This document shows positions 36,901 through 51,900 of a DNA stretch of 64,000 bases, one piece after another. A program made the translations under genes and the position numbers. Positions within the stretch are counted from its first letter, which is position 1, and the number at the start of each line of letters is the position of its first letter. The notes under the pieces are model-generated. The model was given only the letters and a program-made list of their open reading frames with translations. It was not told the origin of the DNA and did no database searches. The DNA lies in the NCBI GenBank assembly GCA_018881555.1, contig JACAXG010000110.1, positions 2,797,938 to 2,861,937 on the forward strand. The letters run 5' to 3'. Origin of the DNA: Amblyornis subalaris (Eukaryota > Chordata > Aves > Passeriformes > Ptilonorhynchidae).

Positions 36901-39900
36901 AAAGCACAAAGCTCTCCAAGTTTTGGCAATTCTCTCTGTTTTACAGGAAAGAACGCCTAAGTAAAAGATAGCAGACACTTTACCAGCATTCCTGTTGCCA
37001 TTTAGCCTTTTCACCCATTTCCTCTCTGTCAGTTGCCACTCCTGCATTGCTGCTATTCTTCCTTGTCAAGGGTTATAAAGTGTTGCTATATTGAATAGAA
37101 GGAATCAAAGTTTCACATCTTCTAAACCACTAAGATGAGCTTACTTACTCAAATTCTGTGGCATAGTATTTGAAGAAGCCTATTAGCAAATCTCCAAGGC
37201 TTGATCCATTTTTTGAGATGTAAGGAGGAATGGTACGTGGAGCTTGATGAACAAGATGCAATTGCATAGTAGGATCAAAACATTCCTGTCAAAATAAAAT
37301 CAGAGTGTATATACATATATACACACAAGAGCCTTAATCTAGATGCATGTATTTTTCACAATAAGAAAGCTGCCTATCATTTGCTTATTAAAAGTTCAAG
37401 GACAACTTACAAGCCAAGGACTATTTCTCTTCTGCTCCTTTGAATACTAGTTACTCCCCCTGAACTCAGGTAGAATCCTCTTGCACAGGAGCATGCGAGA
37501 CCATCCCTTGACTTCTGTTTACTAAAGAATTTTAACATGGGAGAATCTTTGAACTGGACTTGCATCTAAAACCACAAGAGCAGAAGCTGAGTAAGGTAGC
37601 CTGCACTGAGCTGACTGCAGTACAACTGAGCTAAGGTGAAGTTAATGCACTTATTGTCAATTTCCCACACCTGAAGTACAGAAACAATCCAAAGGGAAGG
37701 CCTGACATTTCTCCCACAGCATAGACTTAAAAACTGCATATGAAACTCACTGGCTATAAAATAAAAATGGAATCTGCATCCTCCCATATAATGAGTACAA
37801 AGACTGCAGTAGCACTTCCTCTAGCCAAGAATAAAAAAGTTAAACCAACTGTGAAGTTATACAAAACACCTGAATACACAGAATGAAGCACTTGAGCTTA
37901 AGTGTGCTTTTCTGCAGGGGGGAAGAGTGTGAGTATGATGGAGGTAAGAAAAAATCAGGTTTGCTATGAAAAGGCAGCACTATTGCAAGCTTAAAAAGGA
38001 ATCTATACAAGACGAAATAAACATAGTTTTAGATCTGGCCTACTGTTTCAGTTTCCATTGCATCCTTCAGGTTCTTCTGACAGACTGGGGTACATGAAAG
38101 AAAACATCTTCTCTTACTAGAGAAACAATTTTTATAACTTTCTAATACCTGGTTTTGACACCATTTTACAGCAATGCTGTGTATTTTACTGAAAATGAAC
38201 TCAAGATACACAAGAGCAAGCTTTACGTTCACACAGAGAAACATATTTATGTAAATTTAGGAACCTATTCACTCATTACTCTATCGTCTTTCCCCTCTCC
38301 TCCCATCCATTTGTTATTTTTAAGAGTAGTATCAGGCATGATTCAAACTTCATAGAAGTAGAATAGCACTAGAAGCACTACACACTTATTATTATTTCCA
38401 TGTCCACAGCTGGCAGTGCTTCCTCTGAGAAAAGTATGGTTAGTGATCAAATCAGTAGGACTGGAAAGTTTGAGACTCCCGTCCTCTTCTGCCAGCTCCA
38501 GCAAAATTTCCTGGAATCTCCAACATCTTTTGGAGAAAAAAAGCCATTTCTCTAGAGATAAAAAATTTCAACTGTTGATTTCATATGATATAATGCTACA
38601 TATAAAACATTTTAGTTAGCAGAGCTCAGAATTTAACATCTTATAATTCAGCAGCAGACACCGAAACAATGGAAACACAGACATAAAAAGCAGATATGCA
38701 GTATACAAATATCTAGAAAGGGAACAGTTGTTCCTATGCCATACAGTATATATGATTTTAACTCTAAACTTAATCAGAAAAGTACTAGAGTGAAAGTCAC
38801 TCCTTGCCCATTCCAACAGAAAGCTATGGAAGAGTCAAGACAACTGAATTCAGAACTAGCAGTATACCAGCTGATGAAGAAACATACAAGAGAGGAGGGG
38901 AAAGGAAGAAGAAAAAGGGCCACTGTCCTCCAAAAAATACAAAACAGAAGTGCAATGAAATTACTACAACAGATGTCTACCAATACTATTAAGTAAACGT
39001 TTGGAGGCAGTAGAAAAGGAGAACAAGATTAATTTTTTTATGTTTTGAATATTTAAATGCCCGAGAACTTCTCAATTGTATGAAAATTCTGCCACAACAG
39101 TGAAGTTGCAATCCTCAGCAGTTAGAAAGTTAGACTTTGGGATATTATCTTTCATAAAAACAAATAAGCTACTTTCTTATTGGCAGGCAATAAAATACCA
39201 CACAAATCAAAGTTTCCTTTACTCAGAAAGGCATTTGCATTCAAAACAATACACGTATATTATTCTAGAAATGTGTTCTGGTAAAAACACATGATACAGT
39301 CTATAGCAGCTAACCATTAAAACCCCCAACCACCTAGTTTAAAACACACACATAAATAATTCTCATTTCCACTTGGCTTAGTGGTTATGTCGCTATGAAA
39401 ATCACTCTTAAAAAGACAACTAAGTACTGCAAAATAGAAAGCATAACAGTTCTGGAAGAAAAGATTTGTTAACAGTAACTAAAACAATGTATTAATCACA
39501 TGTTTGTGATACTGTTAGTAGATGTATTTTTTAAGCACTGTCAGTTCCTGATCACCCCACATAGAAGGCAAAAACCAGTGTTTCATTTTTCTGAAATACA
39601 GAAAACTTTTTACATAAGAAGTTGCTATTACCATATTAGAAAGTTTTACATGTAAAACCAAACTAATTACTTAAAATTGAGTATGTGGAAGATTTAATGA
39701 AAACTTCTGTCAAGATATACCAATATTCAAGAAATCAATAACCAACAATGTAATTTAAGGTCATTTCTTTACAAAGCAATCACTCAGTGTCCAGTGAAAA
39801 AGAGGTCAGACCAGCTACAGGATACCTAGACTCATTTTTCTCCTTTGCCACAGACAACCCATGATAATCCACTAGCTTCAACTCCTTCAATCCATTCACC

Positions 39901-42900
39901 TGTTGTAAAGCAAGGATAACAGTATTTTCCTTCCTGCTAGAAGGATGCAGGGAATAACTAGATAAATAAAACAAGGTACAGCTTACAGATTCTGCACGTA
40001 AGTGAGGTTGCTAAAAAAATGGAATTACAAAGCATCCTTCAAAGCAAGTTTTCTTTTCTTAACTTGCTCTAGAAGGCAAAAGATTCAGCTTCTATTAAAA
40101 CTAGTCCCTATCTCACTTACTGTGTCATTGCCTCAAGCAGTCTTAAGAGACGGAGAGTTGACTCAAGATAAATGAGCTATACATTATTTTAAGATATCCC
40201 AAAAAGAGGGACCCCAAAGTCTTTTTCCTTTTTGCTAGATCTCTAATCTTTACCTTGATTGGCTGATTTCTCAAGAAACACCAGTATTCAGCAACATGCT
40301 TCAAGTTCAAGCTACATAATGCTTTTAAGTATGCTCATTCCACCTTACACACTGGAAAGGAACACAAGTGTACATCAAAATAAAATTTGTATTTGAACAC
40401 CTTGATGTATAGTGAGTTTAACTCTGAATGTATGAGATTCTTCATTCAAAAAAGTTTAGTGGTAGCGTCAGCAGAGTGTCTTGACATTTTTGTTTATTTA
40501 CACACATAAAATACCTTTCTCCCCAGTCCTACAAATGAATATTAATTCATGTTTACATTTTTAAAAAGTGCAACTCAGTGTGGAGCAAACCGTGTCTTTC
40601 CAAGGACTGACTCCCATGTTAAGCACCATCTCACTTTCTGCCCCACCCTTTCCAAGACATGACATGAAGCTGAGGCAGCAGAAACAAAAATGTGCTCATG
40701 CTAGAGTCCTTGAAGTTCACCATCAAGAGCACTCGTGGAAACCCAATTCCATCTTGATTTAAGATAATATACCAGGCTGCTTGAACAGTGGAGAGTCAGG
40801 CACAAGTTTCCTTCCGACTGCCAGTGACAACAATGTTCACCAGCCATAATGGCTTAAGGTTCTCTAGAGCTCAGCTGTGAAGTCCTAACTTGAAGGCACA
40901 TACTACATAGACTTCAAAACTAATAAACACACTTTGTGGGCTATTGTCATCTACCTTATCTGGCTAGGGGGCAAGGGAAGCCCCAGAACACAACCCTACA
41001 TCTGATGTGGTCTCTGTGATACTCCCTCTAAACTAGTGGCTGCAAAACATGCCAGTTTGGTGCCAGCTGGAGACTCCCCCACGGCAATAGCAAGCAAAAG
41101 TGGGAAAATCTGGTGGCTTTCCAGGACTTCTCACCCTTCACATTTGCAGTAGGGATGTACGGAGACACAGAATCTATCTTTTGTTTCCTTCTTAATGTAA
41201 GCATGTCACTCTTATATGGTACCAACAATCTGAAACAAGCGGTTTCCTCCAGAGCACAGGAGTATTTTCAGGCTGCAGATTTGAATTTGAAAAACTCTAG
41301 GTAGGTGAAAGTAGGGGAGATGTAGTATTTATGTGTAGCTTTAGTATGGAGACACAACTTTGACCAGCGACAACCATAAAACATATGGTTTCTTTTGATA
41401 GCGACATTTGCCTGTGCTTTTTAATTATTACTGCAAGCCACAAGAGCAAAATTGTGTTGCTGTATTTTTCATCTTAAATTCCTTTGAAATATCAGTATTC
41501 AGAAATTTTAAGCTTCACAGTTTTTTAGACACTTAATTTTATTCCTAATGGAGACGGTAGACCAAAAATATACTTGCAAATTTGTTTTTATAGCAAGAAT
41601 GTATAAAATATTCTTTTGATTTTGTTAGCAATCCTAGAATATTTAGTCCAGTCTCCAAATGTAAGGTAATTAACAAGAACAACAAAACCAAATATAATCT
41701 GTATCAGAACAGAGCAAAAATGCAATTCTTATAGCAGTGCTCATCTGGAAGTGATTTACCATTTTCACACAACACAAGATAAAACTTTGCATTTAGTAAG
41801 AGTTTTCAGCTTATGGTATTGTATATGTTTGCTTTAATGACTTAAAGCATTAATATTTGTATAGTGTTCTGAAGGTCTTCACACAGTTCAAACACCACAA
41901 ATATAAATGTCTGCATTATAAATACAGAGGAGTCAAAAGTCGTCAATTCTTAACACTTTTCTCTAAATAACATGCTACACAAAACTTAGAATACTACAGC
42001 ACATGAGCTTTAAGGAAATGTAATTAGCAAAACCAGCAATTCAAAAACCTATCAGATGAAACTAAGTGTACAAGAAATGAAAGATAGTTTCAAATGCTTT
42101 TCAGCACTCCCAATGAAGAAACCAAAAAGTACAGAGTACCATAAAAAAATCAGAAGATAAAGACCATTAAAATATAGCACAGGTATCCCTAAGCAGACTT
42201 ACAAAACAGAAATAAAACTGCAGTGAATTATCACTCAATGCTTTCTTCTGCATCTCGATTATCCTGATTATCCAAAATGGCTGACAGCACAGTATTTTCT
42301 CCCTGATGTACAGTGTCATTAAATATTCCCATTTCAGCATTATAGTAAATATATGCAAAAGACAGCATGGCTTTCTGATACTAGCTCAGCACAATCATCA
42401 GCAACCAACAAAAAAACCCCTCACACATAGACAGGAACGCCCAACTATGTCAACTATGAATAAAGAAAAATTTTAAAAGTGACACATGAGAAGAAAGATA
42501 AGGAGGAAGAAACCAAGGAACTTCTGTAAATAAATTACAGTGTAGAACTATTCAGCAATAGTGCTTTTGTCCACAGACAAATGTTTAGGAGGGCAGATCT
42601 TACTTCTAGATAATTTTTCTTAGATTAAATCTCACTAATAAGACTCCTAATTCTGGAGGGATCAAAGCATGCTGATTGATTGAGTTCTTCAGAAATGAAC
42701 AGAGTATGACCTGGATATAATAGCGAAGTCCCAAAAAGCTGTTTTCTTGTTGGACTGAAGTCAAATTTCATGATATCTCAGGTTTCCTTAGCAAACATGT
42801 CTCACTCACTCTCTGCACACTGAAATATCAGGCAACTCAACAGCTGTGGAAGGGTATGGAATTCTCAAGTACCAGAGTTGAATGAAAAAACACTACTTAA

Positions 42901-45900
42901 TACATTAAGAAATAGGAACCGGAAAGTTAGAGCTGATAAAGAGATATTTTCAGGCCAGCATAAAGAGAATTAGGTCAGTGGTTTACATTAGTACTTTTTT
43001 CTACCTGTGTGGGAAATCTTCTCATACGTAACAGAATTTTCATTAAAGAAATTATCGAAAGCAGAAAATAATCTCTTTCACATTTAGGTTTAGCATATCA
43101 ATGACCTGACCTACAGACTGTATTCAACTTAATCCATTAGAGACAGTTAAGAATTCATGTTTATATAAGCAGGGTCACAAACATATATGATGTAGTAAAT
43201 CTGTAAGAAACACTTACTGGGTAATTTTTTTGGAGGGATGGAAGGATGGGTTCAGGTAGGGCTATAAAAAAAAAGTTTAAAGTTGCTGTGATTCATGTAA
43301 TTCACAGGAAGCAATATCATATCAACTACATCAAAGGGTTGCATTGAAATTCTATTTTAAAAAATCTATGAAAGAACTTCACTTTCATGCATTTTGTAAA
43401 GTAAGTTATTCAGCAAACATTTCTATTACTATATTTCCTACTATATAGCACTACAGGAACTTTAGTCAACTAATGGAAGCTCTTACCAAGACACTGTTAT
43501 ATGTAAAAGGCATGAAAAAATCTACAGCAGCCTACAGCATCTACAGCTTCATTTTTAAAATTCATATTCATTGATGGCTTTAAGAAAATCATCTAGATTC
43601 CCTAAATGAAAAATCAGAGCTTCACTTGTCTTTTCTTCCTTACATCTAAGACAATATGATTCTATGAAGAAGTCTACAGATACTTCAAGAACATGCTCTT
43701 CAGCTGCCAAGTACTACATACTGAGTCTCCAAATCTAACCTAATGAAAAAATGCCCAACACGCTAGTAGGCATTGCTAGCAAAATGTCCACAAAATACAT
43801 AAATACAGTCTAATACTGTTAGCTGGTCTACTAAATGGCAAACGTTATAAAGATCACACAGTCATTAATAATACTAATGAACACAAAATTAACTAAACAT
43901 TTGTCACTTTTACGAAAATCATGGCTTGGGAGCACATCTATTGAACAATACAAATTAGAGAAAAAAAAAATCACTCAGATTACACGGTCCTACAGATAGA
44001 CCAATATCTGAAAGTATTCACATCCTGCTCAAGCCTTAAAGCAGCTACAGAACTGTCAGAGCATTCCTCAAACTAAAGCTTTAATATCATGTCTTCAGCA
44101 TGATTTAAACATTTGGTCTACATCATTCACTAGTGAGAATAATAATTAAATTCAGTACACAGGACTTGGACTGGGAACTTAGTTCACCCTTCAACAGTGT
44201 CTTAGAGGCAAAGAGATTTTACAGAATCCTTTTTCCATAGGGACTAAGAACAGCAGAATTCTCAGACTGTGCTTGGGGTATCTTCAAAGATCATAATATA
44301 TTAGCTATCAGAACTGCTAAGAAAATTATCACGGCTGCTTTAATAACATTTTTATTTTGTTTGTGGGTGTTTAGAGATACGAAAGAGCTCATATTTCTGT
44401 AACATCTTGGATAATTTCCAGTTCTCTGTCACACTAAATTAAAAGGCAACAAAATCTGAGCAATACAAGAAATCAAGGTATTGTATCTAGCTCTGTATGC
44501 TTTACTAAGCTTTATTAAGAGGATGGACTTTAGGGGAAAAATTGCCACTTATTACTAGCATTTGCACTATGAGTTTCCTTTTCTTACTGTACCAGTTAGT
44601 TAGACATATTATCTGGAAGAAAGTTCATGTACAAGATACTGATGTAGCTACAAAATAAACTCAAGCCACACTAAACTTGGGTCCAAAGACATCCACAGGA
44701 GTACAAGAATATGGAAATGAATTAAACAATACAGGAAAAAAATTTGCCAAGTGAAGGCAGGGACATACTGCACAAGAAAGCTGTTCTTTTAAAGCTGTTC
44801 TTTTTTTTCTCTCTGCAGTAACATCAACAAAAACTCTATTAGAAGTTCTAGAACACACGCTACTTTCAGGATCATCACATCCATATAGCAGGAAAATAAA
44901 AGTTTAAAATCTGCATGAATAGAACATCAGAACCCAAAAAGCTGGTGTTAGGTGCATGTGCAGAGCCACACCTCAGGCTCTTTTTTCTTTTTTTTTGTTT
45001 TTCAGAAAAGGCTGATGAAGCACAGGTAAAAGCCTCCTCTTTGGTTTGTGGACTGCTGATCTTCCCCAGACAGTTGACTGATCATAATTTTGCATGAAAA
45101 GGATTATTTGAACCTTTTTTCCCCTTTCCATAGACAGCTGTGGCAGCTGCCACAGATGACTGCAGCAAATGTCCTCATGCATTTTTGTTAGCTAGTACTT
45201 GAGTTTATTTTATAGTTACACAGTGTCCTGCAGGTACTTTTTTTTTTCCAAACGTTTTTAAAACTGGTAACTCTGCCTCCAGAGAAGAGGTCCACTTGTT
45301 AAAGACAAATGCAACACTAAGGAAATAGAATAAACTTTACTTTCAAATATTTCTGTGTAGAAGACGACTACTGACTGTTTTATTTTATTAAAGACGAAAA
45401 CAACACAAATACGAGCTTAAAAGGGACAGTTTCAACAGGTAAAAAAATACTTACTCTGTAAATAGTGCAAAACCATCAACACAAGACTATAGCTGTTTAA
45501 AGTACCACGACTGGCATCATTTATCTCATGAAAACTTGCCCATTTCTTAACAACAAGTACTAATGGACGAACTCGATTCTCAACTGCAAGTAAAAGAAAC
45601 ACATCTCAAAAAAAGTACATTTAACTAGATAGCAATTAATCAACATTTGCTCCTACTTGATCACCATGGTATTTTTGTATTCTAAGGTTACCTTTTGTAG
45701 GCATTTTATAGCATTTACTTAGTTATTCTGCAATTACTATCCATCCTATAAAAATCAAAACAAAATATCTGCATTTGAAAACAGTCTTTTGAGTAGTAAG
45801 ATCCACAGACACATTACAAGAGGTATACTGGGAAATTTCCGAAGTGTCACATTCTACTTTTAAGCTCTCTCCAGTTCATTCTACTAATTTTCCCTGAATT

Positions 45901-48900
45901 AACTTGCTGCCAGGACAGACCCTAAGATGTTTCTTTACTTAGGCTACATGAACTTCGAGGGCAGGGAAAAGAATTCTCATGTTTGGAGGACACAGAGCTC
46001 AGTCATGAGTTTACATCAGGATACAAGAGAGCAGTAACTCCTGCCTACAAACAATTTTAAATTTGCCTAATTCCAGTTACGATCCTCTGAATTTCTGGTG
46101 AATACAGATAGACTTCTAAATAAGGTATTAATCTGTTATAGGTAGACATCACCTACCACAAACTCCTAGAGACTCTGCAGCATACTTAATTTATTATTTG
46201 CAGGTACATGGAAGCAGATCATCAATCCAGTCAATTGCCTTACAACGGCCTTAAAAGCTTTTATGCTCTGGAGTATCTTTTCTAACCTGCTATCATTATA
46301 CAAAGTTTTGTATTCTGCACATCAGGACATGAGGACAAAAGACATCCTACAACTGCATCAGTTGGGGTGCTCTCTGTTATTCTGAAAATCCGTCAAGCAT
46401 GATTTTCTCACATGTTCACAGTGGTTCAGCGCACATGTCCCCGTAAGTGGTACTCTTCTCAGAATTAATGTCCTACTAGATCTGGAAGATCTTTTGGAAA
46501 CAACCAAACTCCTTATCACCAATCACCTTATTCCTGACATTGTTCACCAGTGGTTGAACTAAAAAGTGGTTGAACTTAGTACACAAACTGTGAGATGCCA
46601 AAGAATTACTATGCAGACACCACATTAATATGCATTAACTGGAATAGGATTTTTCCATGAGAGAAAAACGCAAAGAGGCTCCAGTTTCAAATGTGACCAT
46701 TTCTCTGTGTGTGTCACAGTAGAAAAGACCTCTTTTTAGTTGACCTTATTTTGAGATATTAAAGTCTGTCTGCTAGTGCCTGTAATTAGTATTTAACAAA
46801 ATTAGTGTGCAATATGGCCAGTAAACTTTGTCTGATACCTGGATACAGGCTACCCCCTCAAGAAAATGCTCAGTAATGTTATTTGCTCAAAGCTAAAAAG
46901 GCCAGCTTCCACTAATTGAAAAATATCTAGCAATATCTAGTTGCTGACTTAATAACAGACACGCCTCCTTCAGCAAACCACTGGTAACATAACAGCACAG
47001 ACTTCACCTTCTAGCTCTGCCTAATCTACCTGTATTTTCTGTGGACATTCTGCTTCATCGTGCCCCATAATCTTTGATGTTTCCTACAGCACCTATGCAC
47101 CAACAAAGAAGGGCTAACTTCAAAACAGACTGAAGAGCATCCACAGAAATATTTGGAGTTTTAGCTTTTTTATCATGTTCACTAAGATAACTAGTTCCTT
47201 GTTTGCCTGAGCATCTAGTTTGTTCTAAGGGAATAAAGAGACCAATACATCTTTCACATTAGAGGTAATTCGGTAATTTTTTTTCCCCATGCAGATTGAA
47301 GCCCTTAAATCACACATTTAAGTGAGCAGGATATTACATATAAGGCTATCCATCCTTGCTGATATGACATACAAAAGTATGGAAAGAGATAGTCTGATAA
47401 AAGTTTTCACTTAGTTTTGTTCGCCTTATGTTACCCGAGAGTCTTCTGGTCCAAGGAAGACAAGACAGACAAGCTGTATGCTTGATACTGTTTGACTCTT
47501 TAGGAAGGTCCAGAACATTGAGAATATAGTATTTTCAATTACAAGTCTCCCTTCGCTACTAACTTACTCCTTGACCTCAAGAAAATAATATCTAGCCTTC
47601 ATCAGGAGACATGAAGTTAATTTTGCTGGCCTTATAAAAGTAAGCACCACAGTAGAACAGAAGAAAAGGTGGGATACTAGGACTTCTTCCACTGCTCTTT
47701 TCACATCTGGACCCATCTGCCCTACAGCAATTTTCTGAGAAGAGTAACGGCAATCTGTGATAAAAGCTAGGAACTTATGTATCAACATTAGACTTGGTGG
47801 AGTGACTGCTCATCCACAGTCATATATTAAAATTACTACTTCCTCATATTTTTAAACTTCGAAGGAAATTCTTTTCCAGTCATACACCTTCCTGAATGTA
47901 TGAAGAAATCACAGTTAACCAACTGACCCAGGACAAACTGTAGACTCTCCTACTACCATGAACACGGAACATAAATTACTATGACTGAAATATTAGTAAA
48001 AATTAACTAGTGAAGGTAGCTTCAATTGGTAACTGCCTACCCTAAATAGAAAGAAATTCCTTTGTGCAGAAACTGAAAGTAGTAAAGGAACAAATGCAAA
48101 TGCCAGAAGAAATAGCCTGAGGCACACTCCTTTATGTACTTATCTGCCAAATGACATTGCAATGCTATGTAAGAAAACCTTAGTTTACCATTGAGAGTGC
48201 TGTTCTTATTTCTTTCCTTTCAGAAGGCTGTTTGTTTCACAATCTCTCCCTAAAATGCAAACTCCTGGAGAGAAATAAATTAATTTTGATTTGGGACTAG
48301 CATAAATGCTGAAGCAGTATTTTGGATTTTCCAAGGCAAGACTCTGCAACAGCATACAGACATAGCTGGCTATCAGCCACACATCCTGTTATTGGCTGTA
48401 AGGAAATGAAAGAAACTGGAGATTATACCACTAGATAACCACTACAATCATGACCTTGTTACCTGCAGAATACTTGAAGTAGCCCTTGTAGCAAACACAT
48501 GGACCTTAATATGAAGAATCTTTGTTATCTTCTGAATATTATAATATTCCATTAAAAACATACCTAGCTCTTTTCTCCATATATTTAGAATGAGCAACAA
48601 GAATTTATCTTAAATCTACTTAACGTAGCTAAATAGGTAATTATACACACATAGAGTAATACAATGTATTAAACTAAATTTTCATAACATATCAATACCA
48701 AAATACAAACTCAAAAAGTGAAGTTTAAAGAAATAAGAAAACACAATAAAAACTTACTGAATGCATAGGTTCTCAGAAGGAATGTATTTCTTATACCTAT
48801 AACATTGTTTACATTCAAGTCGAAATCCACACAGCTGTTGGGGAGGAGAAAAAAAAATCAAGCATCATGGTATTCAATTTCTGAACATTTATTACCTACT

Positions 48901-51900
48901 TCGCAACAGATATGGAGAAATATAATTTTAATATAAAGTCCTAGAAACTTTCTTCAGAGCTTTAAATGCTGTGATTCCTATAGTTTTGTTTATAATACCT
49001 GAGCTGCTTATAGACTTGAATTTCATGTAATTGTTGTTTTACCCGAAGAATACATGTAGATACAAATTTAGACTTCAGGACAACTTAATGTGTCTTTTTT
49101 CACTTTTACCAAATCTTTCTCCCAACTAGACTTGCACTACACGATTTAGTATGGACAACTCTTTATACCAGGAAGGATTCTCTGAGGTATTACTTTAGGA
49201 AATTACACCAACGAACTGAGGAGGAGAACTGGAAGAGTTTGAAATGTAAGAGTCATTTCTGCAATGACAGTAAGAGATAATCAGTACTTTGGAATAAAAA
49301 ACAATTGTTTGTTTGGCAAACAAACACTAACTACTTTATTTACAACACAACCTGCCCCCAAGTTTGAATTTCCTACTGCATATAGAGCCTGACTACTCAC
49401 AGAACTGAAGAAATGAGTATTCATGGTCAATAAGTCATAGGAACATTAACTTGCAGCAAGAAGGGCCTATATTAGACATAGAAGCAGCTATCTGTGGTAT
49501 ACAGCTATTTCCATTTCACATGCACAAGTTTCATTCACATAGCATTTGTTCACCCGAATACTTCTTTGGATTTTTTTGAATATATAAGGGGAACATGGAC
49601 CTGAAATTCATGAAATTGGGTAAAACACAATAACTTGGTGCCTACAAGAAATTTTTTTACATTTTTAAACATTTTACATTTTTTACATCTTTTAAATATT
49701 TTTTACATTAAAACATTTTTTGCATCAAAAACACTGCATAATTTTAAACCTGAGTTAATATCAAGCACGATCTTTTATATGTTTTAGGAATACACAATAG
49801 AACAGGAAATAAAGAAGCTTCAGCTACCACTTCACAGTTGTAAATATATAAGCATGAACACCAGTATGAATATTAGCTGCACATGCAAATATAATAAAAA
49901 AAAAGTCAGATTGCATGTGTAATTCCAATTAATCCAAATTGACAAGATTACTGTTTACCAGACATCAATTGAAGCAAGTTCTGTTGCAGTTATTTTGTAC
50001 TTTACTATGCATGTTTAATAGCTGTTGCAGTTGTGGCAAGTGAAAAAGGTTTTGTACTGCTGGGACTCAAGTTCTACTAAAGAGCACCAAAGGAGAGGAA
50101 AAGAGTCAACTGCACATCAACTGTATGTAGCAGAAGAGGAAGTTTTTGTAACTTCTGTTTTACAAAAATCTTGATAACTAATCAAAGGCTTGTAGGGAAG
50201 CAGAGCCAGCACTGGAATTATTTCCTGGGAAAGACTACCAAAAAAAATGATAAGTTTTTAAGTGCAATAGATCTTCCCTTATTTTCATGCACTATAAACC
50301 CATGAGTTTTAAGATGAAAAAGGAGAACAAATACAAAGGAGAATGCTTTCTCATTCACCAAATCAAAGTAAGGGGAAACAGCCATTTTCAGGTATATATG
50401 GACCATTGGCAACACATCAGAATGTGCACCTCCAGATGCAGAGATACCACCCACTGAATTCAACCACCTTCGCCTAGCAGCTGGGCATCAAATACCGGCT
50501 TTCACAGGAAGATTTTTAGTTTCCAATTTTGGCGAAGACATGCCTAGCACCCTGGCTACAGGATATCCAATCGATTTTTCAAGACCTCTTGGCAAAAAAT
50601 CAGTGAGTATCCTATGTCTTTGTACATCTGAGCCCACCAAAGACAAGAGGCCAATAAGAGATCGGAAAAGAGACAGATGCTTAAATAAATAGACAAAACA
50701 TGGGTGGAGATGACAGGTTATGTAAGAGAAAGACAGCTGTAAAGACAGAAAACAAAATAAAACCAAATACCAATCAAAAAAAAATCAACTCCAAGTCATG
50801 GCATTGCCCACTGCTCCTCTCTTCCACAAAAGCAATACAGAAAACCAGACGATCAACAATACTGGTTTTTACTCTGCAAAAATATAGTGTGCAGCTTCTA
50901 GTCTTAGAAGATTATACTTTGATTTAGTAGGAAATAAAGTATTCTTTAAGTCCTGTTTGTAGAGTATGTAAGTATCATTACTTCAGATTTTTTGAATTTT
51001 TTGCCTACAAAAAGAGTTCAATCTTCTCTCACAATCATTTCCATCCAGTTCCACACTTCAACTTTCTTTTAAAGTTTATTTTCTCATTTTAAATTGGGAA
51101 AAAAATATTCTTGCTATAATCACGTAATTTATTCAATATTTGCCCCAGGAATTTATCATTTCATGTATACACAAAAAAACTAGCATTGCTATACATAGCC
51201 AATCCATATAACCCAAATTTTAGCTTGACAAATATCATACTTTCAGAAAGTGTGGAAGAAACAACCTTCTGTACTGTTAGAAGTAAAAAACATTCAAATT
51301 TTTAAAAAGTAAGCATGTATACACAAATAAATATGAGATTATGTGTAAATGAAGAAAAAAAGTATAAAGTGAAAACCCCAACAAGTGTATATAGTCTCAA
51401 ATTATATAAATTGATGATATAGATTAGTCCAAATTGTAAACATGGCAGATTTAGATTTATCAGGGCAGAAGCCTTGCCATGACAAAGATATATTGTGATA
51501 AAAATACGTTGTGATGTGCTTTCATATGGATAGGCCAGAAAAGCAGGTTTATTTGTTTTTAAAGGATAGATACAAGGTTGCAAAATTGTAGACGCACACA
51601 GACAGGTTAAGCCAGCTACAATAAAGTTATTCAAAGTCCTATTTACAAAGAAGAATGAAACTATGTTACTATATGAAGCTGATACATACCAGTCTTATAA
51701 AACAAAGCCAATAAACATAGAAAGATGTGAACATTACTCAGACTGTCAACATATTTCAGTGCTTTGCATGACTTTTTCCTCTATCAGATACTTTTATCAC
51801 AGAAAATAAGAAATACATCATTCTCTGTCCTAGTACATCCCTCTAAATTATTCTCATGTCTTCCTAATGAAGATACAACAAATACAAGAAAACATCACAA

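Larger units (their letters stand above)
29316..37148 (-). other. TENT2 intron 11
   Basis: The longest intron (7.8 kb). It holds two CR1 fragments (30128-31355 and 34340-35032). The remainder is AT-rich and featureless to my reading. Confidence 0.85.
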
